Origin: Hyphomicrobiales bacterium
GTDB taxonomy: Bacteria; Pseudomonadota; Alphaproteobacteria; Rhizobiales; JAJFHC01
Direction of reading: 5' to 3'
NCBI GenBank assembly: GCA_021775835.1
Contig: JAJFHC010000112.1
Coordinates: 1 to 9,756, forward strand
Length of the DNA: 9,756 bases
Shown here piece after piece: positions 1 through 5,514 of this stretch; positions within the stretch are counted from its first letter, which is position 1, and each line of letters starts with the position of its first letter. The notes under the pieces were generated by a model, which ran no database searches, was not told where the DNA came from, and saw only the letters and a program-made list of their open reading frames with translations. The position numbers were made by a program, and so were the translations under genes.

Positions 1-825
1 CGGATCGCTTTTCAGGGCGAGCCCGGCGCTTTTTCGGAAGTGGCCTGCCGGCGTTTTGCGCCTGGCTATGAGCCGCTTGCCTGCCCGACATTTGAGGACG
101 CCTTTGACGCGGTAAAGTCCGGCCGTGCGGTGCGGGCCATGCTGCCGATCGAGAATTCCCTGGCCGGGCGGGTCGCTGACATTCACCACCTTTTGCCTGC
201 CGCGGATCTTCACATTGTCGCTGAGCACTTCCTGCCGATCGAACATCATCTGATGGTCAGGCCGGGCGTCGTGATGGGCGACGTAAAAATCGTGCGCAGC
301 CACGCCATGGCGCTGGGCCAGGTGCGCGGATTTTTGCGCAAAAACAAATTGCGCGCCGAGGTGGCCGGCGACACAGCGGGCGCCGCGCGCCGGCTTTCGG
401 AAGTGGGCGGCGCGGACGAAGGCGTCGTTGCATCGAGCATCGCGGCGGCCATATACGGCCTTACAATCCTTGCGCAGAATATTGAGGACGCCGGTCACAA
501 CACGACGCGGTTCCTGCAAATGGCTGATGAGCCCGACGACGCTGGCCCCGAAGACGGTCCGGTGGTGACGAGCTTTGTCTTTCAAGTGCGCAATATTCCC
601 GCCGCTCTTTATAAGGCCATGGGCGGTTTTGCGACCAACGGCGTCAACATGACAAAGCTTGAAAGCTATCAGCTCGACGGGGCGTTTACGGCGACCATGT
701 TTTACGCTGATATTGAAGGCCATCCCGATGAGCAGCCGGTGCGGCTGGCGCTCGAGGAACTTGGGTTTTTCTCAAGTTCTTTGAAAATCCTGGGCGTTTA
801 CCCGGCGGCAAAGGACAGGCGTTAG
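1..825 (+). CDS. pheA: Prephenate dehydratase, 5' end outside window
   Basis: Prephenate dehydratase converts prephenate to phenylpyruvate in phenylalanine biosynthesis, in the cytoplasm. The reading frame is open from base 1, and the first visible residues (IAFQGEPGAFSE) are the usual N-terminal beta strand of this family, so only a few codons are missing; the GTG at 40 is internal. Counting visible codons (274), LPIENSLAGRV lies at 48-58, the catalytic TRF motif at 169-171 and the C-terminal ACT domain from about 190, with the phenylalanine-binding ESYQ (family ESRP-like) at 221-224. There is no chorismate mutase domain in the visible part, so it looks like a monofunctional enzyme of normal length (about 280 aa). 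The ACT domain implies feedback inhibition by phenylalanine. Its TAG stop shares bases with the stop of the convergent nudC. The identification is firm. Confidence 0.95.
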   Translation, partial: RIAFQGEPGAFSEVACRRFAPGYEPLACPTFEDAFDAVKSGRAVRAMLPIENSLAGRVADIHHLLPAADLHIVAEHFLPIEHHLMVRPGVVMGDVKIVRSHAMALGQVRGFLRKNKLRAEVAGDTAGAARRLSEVGGADEGVVASSIAAAIYGLTILAQNIEDAGHNTTRFLQMADEPDDAGPEDGPVVTSFVFQVRNIPAALYKAMGGFATNGVNMTKLESYQLDGAFTATMFYADIEGHPDEQPVRLALEELGFFSSSLKILGVYPAAKDRR

Positions 826-1730
826 GCGCGGACCCAACGTTCGAGCAATTGCCGTGCGATGGTGAACTTCGGCGGCATAAAGAAATCGCGCTCCTCGCCT
901 GCCAACATCGCCTGAATGTCAATCTTGTCGATCCAGCGCGCCTCAACAATTTCTCTCATATCAAGCGTAAGGTCGCGGCTTTCAGCATCTGCGATAAAGC
1001 CCATCATCATCGAAGACGGAAACGGCCATGGCTGGGAGAACTGATAACGGATATCGGTCAGCGTGACGCCGGCCTCTTCGAACAATTCGCGCTTTGCCGC
1101 TTCTTCCGGCGTTTCCGCAGCCTCAACGAAACCGGCAAGCGCCGATAAAAATCCTGGCGGGAAATGCGGGCCGCGTCCGAGGAGGCACGCGTCTTCGTGA
1201 ATGGCGAGGACGATGGCGACCGGATCCGTTCGCGGGAAATGTTCGGTCTCGCATGCATTGCAGCGGCGCTTGCCGCCGCCGTTTTTCATCTCCGTTTCCG
1301 CGCCGCACTTGGCGCAAAACTGATGGGTGCGATGCCATTCAAACAGCCAGCGCCCATGGCCAATCACCGCCACATCGTCTCTTGGAATAATCGATGCGGC
1401 CTGTCGGATCGGCATATATTCGCCGAGGTCGGCGAAAGGCGCCGCTTCCGCGGATTGCGCCGCTGCCGACGCGTCAATCGCAAAAACCGCGGCGTCGCCG
1501 CGCATGCCGAGCATGACCACGGGCGCGCCGGCGGGAAACTCGGACCGCGCCGCCGCGGACAGGAAGCCAGCCGCGCCATTGGCAATCAGTGGATCGCCGC
1601 GCCAGAGCGGGATCAGAAGGGTCGAGGGATCTTTCAGTTTCGCCGCGACAATATCATCGAGCGCGACCTCGTTATTCAGTCGCGCCAGGGGCGCGTTGGC
1701 GAACCAGTTGGGGTTTTGTTCTGGTCTCAT
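822..1730 (-). CDS. nudC: NADH pyrophosphatase / NAD-cap RNA hydrolase NudC
   Basis: This Nudix hydrolase cleaves NAD(H) to NMN(H) and AMP; known NudC proteins also remove NAD caps from RNA. Counting from the ATG at 1730 (302 aa), the zinc ribbon uses C139, C142, C157 and C160. The Nudix box runs from G200 to V222 with RELFEEAGV at its end, and the NudC-specific SQPWPFP motif is at 232-238, so all diagnostic parts are present. The frame stays open to a GTG at 1838, but that start lies inside the SRP RNA gene on the other strand. An intermediate ATG at 1769 has a weak AGAGG-like site about 11 nt upstream. I chose 1730 because the protein begins to look conserved there (NPNWFANAPLARLN). It is about 45 aa longer than E. 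coli NudC because of a larger N-terminal domain. It is divergent from ffs and convergent with pheA. Confidence 0.93.
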   Translation of the reverse strand: MRPEQNPNWFANAPLARLNNEVALDDIVAAKLKDPSTLLIPLWRGDPLIANGAAGFLSAAARSEFPAGAPVVMLGMRGDAAVFAIDASAAAQSAEAAPFADLGEYMPIRQAASIIPRDDVAVIGHGRWLFEWHRTHQFCAKCGAETEMKNGGGKRRCNACETEHFPRTDPVAIVLAIHEDACLLGRGPHFPPGFLSALAGFVEAAETPEEAAKRELFEEAGVTLTDIRYQFSQPWPFPSSMMMGFIADAESRDLTLDMREIVEARWIDKIDIQAMLAGEERDFFMPPKFTIARQLLERWVRA

Positions 1731-1784
1731 GCCGGCGGTTCTACGCACTTGCCGCTTTCGCGCAATCATTGAGGTCAGCGCCTC

Positions 1785-1815
1785 TTGCAATTCCTTCGAC
1801 GGGCGCGGATATAGA
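1785..1815 (+). promoter_or_regulatory. Putative promoter of the SRP RNA gene
   Basis: TTGCAA at 1785-1790 and TATAGA at 1810-1815 resemble -35 and -10 boxes, with a long 19-nt spacer (17 nt if GATATA at 1808-1813 is taken as the -10). They sit just upstream of the first paired base of the SRP RNA at 1820. The position fits a stable-RNA promoter, but the match is by eye only. Confidence 0.4.
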
Positions 1816-1819
1816 GCGC

Positions 1820-1910
1820 GGAAGGCTGGCGGACGCACCTCTCGCCAACCCGGTCAGATCCGGAAGGAAGCAGCCGTAACGAGTTTCGGCGCGGGTCGTT
1901 TCAGTCTTCC
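1820..1910 (+). ncRNA. ffs: Small bacterial SRP RNA (4.5S RNA)
   Basis: This RNA forms the signal recognition particle with Ffh and targets nascent membrane proteins to FtsY and the translocon. The diagnostic SRP domain-IV signature is present at 1852-1875: GGTCAG, the GGAA tetraloop at 1862-1865 and GGAAGCAGCC at 1866-1875. CTCG at 1841-1844 can pair with CGAG at 1880-1883. The ends close with a nine-pair helix, 1820-1828 (GGAAGGCTG) with 1902-1910 (CAGTCTTCC, one G-U pair), which sets the limits at roughly 91 nt, normal for alphaproteobacteria. In the symmetric loop, position 1858 is A where E. coli has G. The exact 5' and 3' ends are inferred from pairing; a T-rich stretch (1912-1922) follows the closing helix. 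A location just upstream of dnaX is common in this class. Confidence 0.93.
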
Positions 1911-1926
1911 ACTTTCATTTTCTCAA

Positions 1927-1948
1927 GGGCGTTTTTCCACAAACGCCC
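1927..1948 (+). terminator. Stem-loop between ffs and dnaX, possible terminator or leader hairpin
   Basis: GGGCGTTT (1927-1934) and AAACGCCC (1941-1948) form a perfect 8-bp stem with a 6-nt loop, 17 nt after the SRP RNA closing helix. No T-run follows the stem (GGCGCGCC follows), so it is not a canonical intrinsic terminator. It may trim or terminate ffs, or be a structured element of the dnaX leader. The top of the stem and loop reads TTTTCCACA (1933-1941), which fits the degenerate DnaA-box consensus TTWTNCACA. A weaker 5-bp stem, 1952-1956 with 1967-1971, follows. Confidence 0.4.
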
Positions 1949-1991
1949 GGCGCGCCTTTCGCTGGGGGCGCAGACCTCGCATAATGGCGAT

Positions 1992-3830
1992 ATGAGCGAT
2001 CTTTTGAGCGAAGATAAAGCGGCCGGAACGCCTGCGCCCTACCAGGTGCTGGCGCGGAAATATCGCCCGCAGCGCTTTGAGGACCTCATCGGCCATGAGG
2101 CCATGGTCAAAACGCTCCAGAACGCATTTGCCGCCGATCGCATCGCGCATGCCTATATTCTGACCGGCGTGCGCGGGGTCGGCAAAACGACCACGGCGCG
2201 CATTCTCGCCCGGGCGCTGAACTATATTGGCCCCAATGACGAGGACAACGGCCCGCAGATGGACATGGCCGAGGAGGGCCGCCACTGCAAAGCCATCGCC
2301 GAAAGCCGTCATCCTGATGTGCTCGAAATGGATGCAGCCTCGCGCACCGGCGTCGGCGATATTCGCGAGCTGATAGAGGGGGTGCGCTATGCGCCGATCG
2401 AGGCGCGCTACAAAGTCTACATCATCGACGAAGTACACATGCTGTCGACGGCGGCGTTCAACGCGCTGCTAAAAACACTCGAAGAACCGCCGCCCCATGT
2501 GAAGTTCATTTTCGCGACGACCGAGATCCGCAAAGTGCCGGTCACAGTCCTGTCGCGCTGTCAGCGCTTTGATTTAAGGCGCATTGATCCGGAAACGCTG
2601 ACGGATCATCTCAGCCATATTGCGAAACAGGAAAATGTCGCGATTGCCCGCGACGGTTTGTTCATGGTCGCGCGCGCAGCGGAAGGGTCCGTGCGCGATG
2701 CGCTGTCAATTCTCGATCAGGCGATCGTGCAGCATAAATCCGTAGACGGAGCGAATGCCAGTCCTAGTGAGGGGGGTGAGATCGGGCCGGAAGCTGTTCG
2801 CGATATGCTGGGCCTGGCTGACCGGACGCAAGTCTGGGATCTTGTCGGGGCTTGTCTGAAGGGGGATGCGAAAACGGCGCTGGACGCTTTCTCAACGCAA
2901 TATGATGGCGGCGCTGAACCTGCTGTCGTCCTGCGCGACATGCTTGATATCGTTCATCTATTGACGCGCGTGAAAGTGGCCGGACCGGCTGCGGCGGCCC
3001 ATGGGGCCGCGGGCGAGGCCGACGCCGAACGCGCCAAACAGCTTGCCGACGGGTTGGAACTCAATGCGCTGACCCGCGCCTGGTCGCTTTTGATGAAGGG
3101 TATGTCGGAAACGGCCGCCGCGCCGGACCCGGCTGCGGCCGGCGAGATGGCGTTGATCCGCCTTTGCTTTGCCGCCGATCTTCCGACCCCGGATGAAGCG
3201 TTGAAAGCCTTAAAAAAAAATTCTGAAAACGGGCGAGCGACGGTAAACACGCCGCAGCCTGAGCGGTCTGATCCGGCGCCGGCGCCGTCTGCGACGATCA
3301 TCAACATCGAACCGCCTTTGCATCAGCCGCCGGCGGCGCAAGAGGTAACGCTGGCCTCGTTCGAGGACGTGACGCGGCTCGCGGGGCGCATGCGCGACGC
3401 AAAGCTGCGCACGGAGTTGGAGGCGTATGTTCACATCGTGCGTTTCGAAGAGGGCCAAGTCGAAATGCGCCTCGGCGCCGGCGCGCCCGACACGTTGCCC
3501 GGCCGGCTGACGCGGCGCCTGAAAGAGTGGACGGGGCGGCAATGGGTCGTCTCCGTTACCGAGCAGGAAAACGGCGCACAATCCGTGCGCGACAGGCGCA
3601 TGGCCGAAGTACTGGCCGATCCGCTGGTGGCCAAAGCGCTGGAGGTTTTCCCGGGCGCGAAAGTCACCAGCGTCAGGGAAGCCGAAGCGCCCATAGAGCC
3701 AGCGCCCGACGAGCTGGAAGAAGACCCGCCCATTGATCCGGACGACGAAGATATCGAAATCAGTGAATTCGAAGATGATGATATTGTGCTCAGCGTGCTG
3801 CGCGGGCGCACCGACAACCAAAAAGGCTGA
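1992..3830 (+). CDS. dnaX: DNA polymerase III subunit gamma/tau
   Basis: This is the ATPase subunit of the clamp loader, which opens the beta sliding clamp and, as tau, ties the polymerase cores to the replisome. The AAA+ core shows Walker A GVRGVGKT at 59-66, Walker B IIDEVH at 144-149, sensor FATTE at 174-178 and the SRC motif at 188-190 that carries the arginine finger. The family's four-cysteine zinc module after Walker A is degenerate: only C99 remains. The conserved core ends near residue 400; a low-complexity Pro/Ala linker, a tau-type C-terminal domain (about 450-560) and a very acidic tail follow. An A9 run at residues 407-410 marks the core/linker border (see separate entry). The ATG at 1992 lacks a clear Shine-Dalgarno site; an ATG at 1984 opens a three-codon frame whose TGA overlaps the dnaX start. 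It leads a cluster with ybaB and recR. Confidence 0.96.
   Translation: MSDLLSEDKAAGTPAPYQVLARKYRPQRFEDLIGHEAMVKTLQNAFAADRIAHAYILTGVRGVGKTTTARILARALNYIGPNDEDNGPQMDMAEEGRHCKAIAESRHPDVLEMDAASRTGVGDIRELIEGVRYAPIEARYKVYIIDEVHMLSTAAFNALLKTLEEPPPHVKFIFATTEIRKVPVTVLSRCQRFDLRRIDPETLTDHLSHIAKQENVAIARDGLFMVARAAEGSVRDALSILDQAIVQHKSVDGANASPSEGGEIGPEAVRDMLGLADRTQVWDLVGACLKGDAKTALDAFSTQYDGGAEPAVVLRDMLDIVHLLTRVKVAGPAAAAHGAAGEADAERAKQLADGLELNALTRAWSLLMKGMSETAAAPDPAAAGEMALIRLCFAADLPTPDEALKALKKNSENGRATVNTPQPERSDPAPAPSATIINIEPPLHQPPAAQEVTLASFEDVTRLAGRMRDAKLRTELEAYVHIVRFEEGQVEMRLGAGAPDTLPGRLTRRLKEWTGRQWVVSVTEQENGAQSVRDRRMAEVLADPLVAKALEVFPGAKVTSVREAEAPIEPAPDELEEDPPIDPDDEDIEISEFEDDDIVLSVLRGRTDNQKG
3212..3220 (+). 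promoter_or_regulatory. A9 tract in dnaX, candidate slippage site for a short gamma form
   Basis: Nine consecutive A residues are read in frame as TTA AAA AAA AAT (L407-N410). If one A is added, or the ribosome slips back by one, the frame reads AAA TTC TGA and stops at 3224-3226, giving about 411 residues. If one A is lost, the frame reads eight new codons and stops at TAA 3244-3246, giving about 417 residues. Thermus thermophilus dnaX uses an A9 run at the equivalent domain border for transcriptional slippage, and E. coli uses an A-rich ribosomal frameshift site there. I see no convincing hairpin immediately downstream, which favours RNA polymerase slippage. The sequence pattern is direct; its use in vivo is inference. 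Confidence 0.6.
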
Positions 3831-3836
3831 AGCGAA

Positions 3837-4157
3837 ATGGATATTGGCAAGATCATGAAGCAGGCCGGCGAGATGCAGGCCAAAGTCTCCGAAATGCAGG
3901 AGAAAATCGCGGCCATGGAAGTGACCGGCGAGGCCGGCGCCGGCATGGTCAAGGTGACGCTGAGCGGCAAGGGCTATGTCTCCGCCGTCGCCATCGATCC
4001 GCAGCTTTTTAACGGCGATGATCGCGAAGTCGTCGAGGATTTAATCGCTGCGGCAATGAACGACGCCCGCGCCAAGGTCGATACTCAGTCAGCGGAGCAA
4101 ATGAAATCACTGACGGATGGCATGCCGCTTCCGCCGGGTATGAAGCTGCCGTTTTAG
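3837..4157 (+). CDS. ybaB: YbaB/EbfC family nucleoid-associated protein
   Basis: This is a small DNA-binding protein of the YbaB/EbfC family; characterised members dimerise and bind DNA as nucleoid-associated proteins. At 106 aa it has the family's normal length and layout: an N-terminal helix MDIGKIMKQAGEMQAKVSEM, a central strand region with GAGMVKVTLSGKGYV (about residues 35-49), a helix rich in A, D and E around 62-80, and the short Pro-rich C-terminus with PLPPGMKLPF. The start is 6 nt after the dnaX stop, with AAAAGG about 11 nt upstream of the ATG, so it is presumably in the dnaX transcript. In most bacteria recR follows directly; here an accessory module intervenes. The exact role is unproven in this lineage. 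Confidence 0.93.
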   Translation: MDIGKIMKQAGEMQAKVSEMQEKIAAMEVTGEAGAGMVKVTLSGKGYVSAVAIDPQLFNGDDREVVEDLIAAAMNDARAKVDTQSAEQMKSLTDGMPLPPGMKLPF

Positions 4158-4200
4158 GATGGTTGTGCAATGGTCAAATCACGTTATGGATAATTTCTTC

Positions 4201-4208
4201 GGAGGTGA
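4201..4208 (+). promoter_or_regulatory. Perfect Shine-Dalgarno sequence of the accessory module
   Basis: GGAGGTGA is an exact complement of the 3' end of 16S rRNA and lies 3 nt before the ATG at 4212, with GGAGG at the ideal spacing of about 6 nt. The other genes in the window have weak or no such site. It fixes the start of the 87-aa ORF and suggests that the module is translated well. Confidence 0.8.
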
Positions 4209-4211
4209 ACC

Positions 4212-4475
4212 ATGGCGGTTAGCGAACAAGAAAAGCAAGTAACGGAGAACTTTAAGGCGTTTGAAGCCAAGCTGAACGACCTCATTGATCAACATGAGGG
4301 TAGATGGGCGTTGCTTCGAGATGGAAGTGTTATCGAAATATTCGATACGGCGCGCGATGCGCATATCGCGGCTTGGAAAATCTTTGACGACGAACGGTTT
4401 TCTGTTCAGGAAATTTCCAAAGTTCCCGTGGACTTAGGTTTTTATTCATATGCCGGTAATACGCGGTCGTCATAA
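4212..4475 (+). CDS. Small uncharacterised protein, possibly DUF5678-like
   Basis: This is an 87-aa soluble acidic protein with no signal peptide or membrane segment. The N-terminal third is a charged helix (about residues 3-30, ending LNDLIDQHEG). It is followed by a compact alternation WALLRDGSVIEIFDTARDAHIAA (residues about 32-54) and SVQEISKV. This 'GkWallkdg.vi..fdt..dA...a' pattern recalls the short DUF5678-type proteins often found next to bacterial retropepsin-like proteases; that link is from memory, not a search. Evidence that it is a real gene: a perfect Shine-Dalgarno site, a 26-nt overlap with the protease ORF behind it, and sequence of moderate GC unlike its neighbours. Its function is unknown. 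It might be a partner or substrate of the protease, which is only inference. Confidence 0.8.
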   Translation: MAVSEQEKQVTENFKAFEAKLNDLIDQHEGRWALLRDGSVIEIFDTARDAHIAAWKIFDDERFSVQEISKVPVDLGFYSYAGNTRSS

Positions 4476-4905
4476 TCGGAGTCAGATTTTTCTCGATGTC
4501 GTAGTTATCGACGTGCGTCGCGACTCTGCTCCCCTGCCTGCGGAAGGTGACCTTTCCATTTCTTTGGAACCGTTGCGAGCATTGGTTGATACGGGCGCTA
4601 CAGCGACCAGCATTACCCCGCAAGCGGCCGCGAAACTTAATTTGCGAATGGCCGGTCGGCGAACTGTACTTACCGCTGGCGGCGCTGCGAACGTAGCATC
4701 TTACTTCTTTCAGGTTGGTTTTTCGTACCCTAGCCCGGTTGAACCTGTTTCGCATGCAATTCCATTTGAAGTGCTTCCCGAACCTGTGATCGGTTCCACA
4801 TTAATTTTTAACGGATCTCCCTTTGATATCTTGCTTGGAATGGATGTTATTTCTCAGGGCGACTTAAAAATTTTTAAGAACGGCGAATTTGTTTTCGAAT
4901 TTTAA
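4450..4905 (+). CDS. Retropepsin-like aspartic protease
   Basis: This 151-aa protein has the hallmarks of the retropepsin-like fold: LVDTGATATSITPQAA at about 45-60, with catalytic D47-T48-G49, a flap-like stretch near residues 70-90, and the second hydrophobic-Gly motif ILLGMDVIS at 127-135. With a single DTG it would have to dimerise to form the active site, as viral retropepsins do. There is no signal peptide or membrane helix, so it is likely cytoplasmic. Family members of this type are widespread in bacteria, but substrates are largely unknown. It overlaps the 87-aa ORF by 26 nt in another frame and lacks its own strong ribosome site, so translation is probably coupled. Its TAA stop is only 3 nt before the recR ATG. 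Codon use is AT-richer than dnaX or recR: about 50 percent GC across 4261-4860 by hand count, suggesting acquisition. Confidence 0.85.
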   Translation: MPVIRGRHNRSQIFLDVVVIDVRRDSAPLPAEGDLSISLEPLRALVDTGATATSITPQAAAKLNLRMAGRRTVLTAGGAANVASYFFQVGFSYPSPVEPVSHAIPFEVLPEPVIGSTLIFNGSPFDILLGMDVISQGDLKIFKNGEFVFEF

Positions 4906-4908
4906 AAA

Positions 4909-5514
4909 ATGCCTGCATCCCCCATCGGCCCAGAACTCCAGCGCCTTATTGACCTCCTCGCAAAAATGCCGGGGCTGGGGCCGCGCTCGGCCACGCGCGC
5001 GGCGCTTTATCTTTTGAAAAAGCGCGAGCAGGTGATGGAGCCGCTGGCCTTTGCGCTCGACGACGCGTCAAAAAAAGTCAAAGCCTGCGAAGTTTGCGGC
5101 AACTGGGATTCGATTGACCCGTGCGCCGTCTGCGCTGACGCGACCCGCGACCGGTCGGTGCTCTGCGTCGTGCAGGATGTGGGCGATCTCTGGGCGCTGG
5201 AACGCGCCGGCGCCCATAAAGGCCGCTATCATGTTCTCGGCGGGCTCTTGTCGCCCCTCGACGGGATTGGCCCCGACGATCTCAACATTGGCCGGCTCGT
5301 TGAGCGCGCGAAAGAAACCGAAATCAGTGAGGTTGTGATCGCCCTGTCATCGACCGTCGACGGCCAGACGACGGCGCATTATCTCACCGAACATCTGGAA
5401 AGCGCGGACGTCGCGGTTACGCGTCTCAGCCAGGGCGTGCCCGTCGGCGGCGAGCTTGATCACCTTGATGAGGGAACGCTCGCGGCGGCCATGAAGACGC
5501 GCCGGAGCTTCTAA
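4909..5514 (+). CDS. recR: Recombination mediator protein RecR
   Basis: RecR acts with RecF and RecO in the RecFOR pathway, loading RecA on single-stranded gaps. The 201-aa length is standard. In order: a helix-hairpin-helix ([15 protein letters not shown], 16-30), a four-cysteine zinc finger (C60, C63, C72, C75), and a Toprim domain from about residue 83 with [13 protein letters not shown] and [12 protein letters not shown] (115-126). The C-terminal signature [14 protein letters not shown] follows. No key residue is missing. There is no Shine-Dalgarno site: the ATG follows the retropepsin stop by 3 A residues, so initiation probably depends on ribosomes finishing the upstream ORF. The TAA stop overlaps the stop of the convergent membrane gene (CTAA at 5511-5514). 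Confidence 0.96.
   Translation: MPASPIGPELQRLIDLLAKMPGLGPRSATRAALYLLKKREQVMEPLAFALDDASKKVKACEVCGNWDSIDPCAVCADATRDRSVLCVVQDVGDLWALERAGAHKGRYHVLGGLLSPLDGIGPDDLNIGRLVERAKETEISEVVIALSSTVDGQTTAHYLTEHLESADVAVTRLSQGVPVGGELDHLDEGTLAAAMKTRRSF

Noticed and set aside
1164..1995. Plus-strand frames of 202 and 222 aa (1164-1772, 1327-1995)
   Set aside because: They lie antisense to nudC and run into ffs; the translations are Arg/Ala-rich with no domain. They are shadows of GC-rich coding sequence.
1923..2438. Minus-strand frame of 171 aa across the dnaX start
   Set aside because: Antisense to the Walker A region of a certain gene, with no recognisable domain or ribosome site.
3274..3287. 14-bp palindrome CGGCGCCGGCGCCG as a frameshift-stimulating hairpin or operator
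   Set aside because: It is 53 nt beyond the A9 run, too far to stimulate slippage, and it encodes the Pro/Ala linker; simple GC-rich repetition explains it.
3210..3821. Minus-strand frame of 203 aa opposite the dnaX tail
   Set aside because: Composition (Arg, Phe, repeated R runs) is that of a reversed Asp/Glu/Pro/Ala coding region, not a protein family.
4330..4755. Minus-strand frame of 141 aa opposite the accessory module
   Set aside because: The plus strand has a perfect Shine-Dalgarno site and a clear retropepsin motif; the antisense frame has neither.
5070..5076. A7 run in recR as a second programmed slippage site
   Set aside because: It encodes Ser-Lys-Lys before the zinc finger; a shift there would destroy RecR, and no two-product RecR is known.
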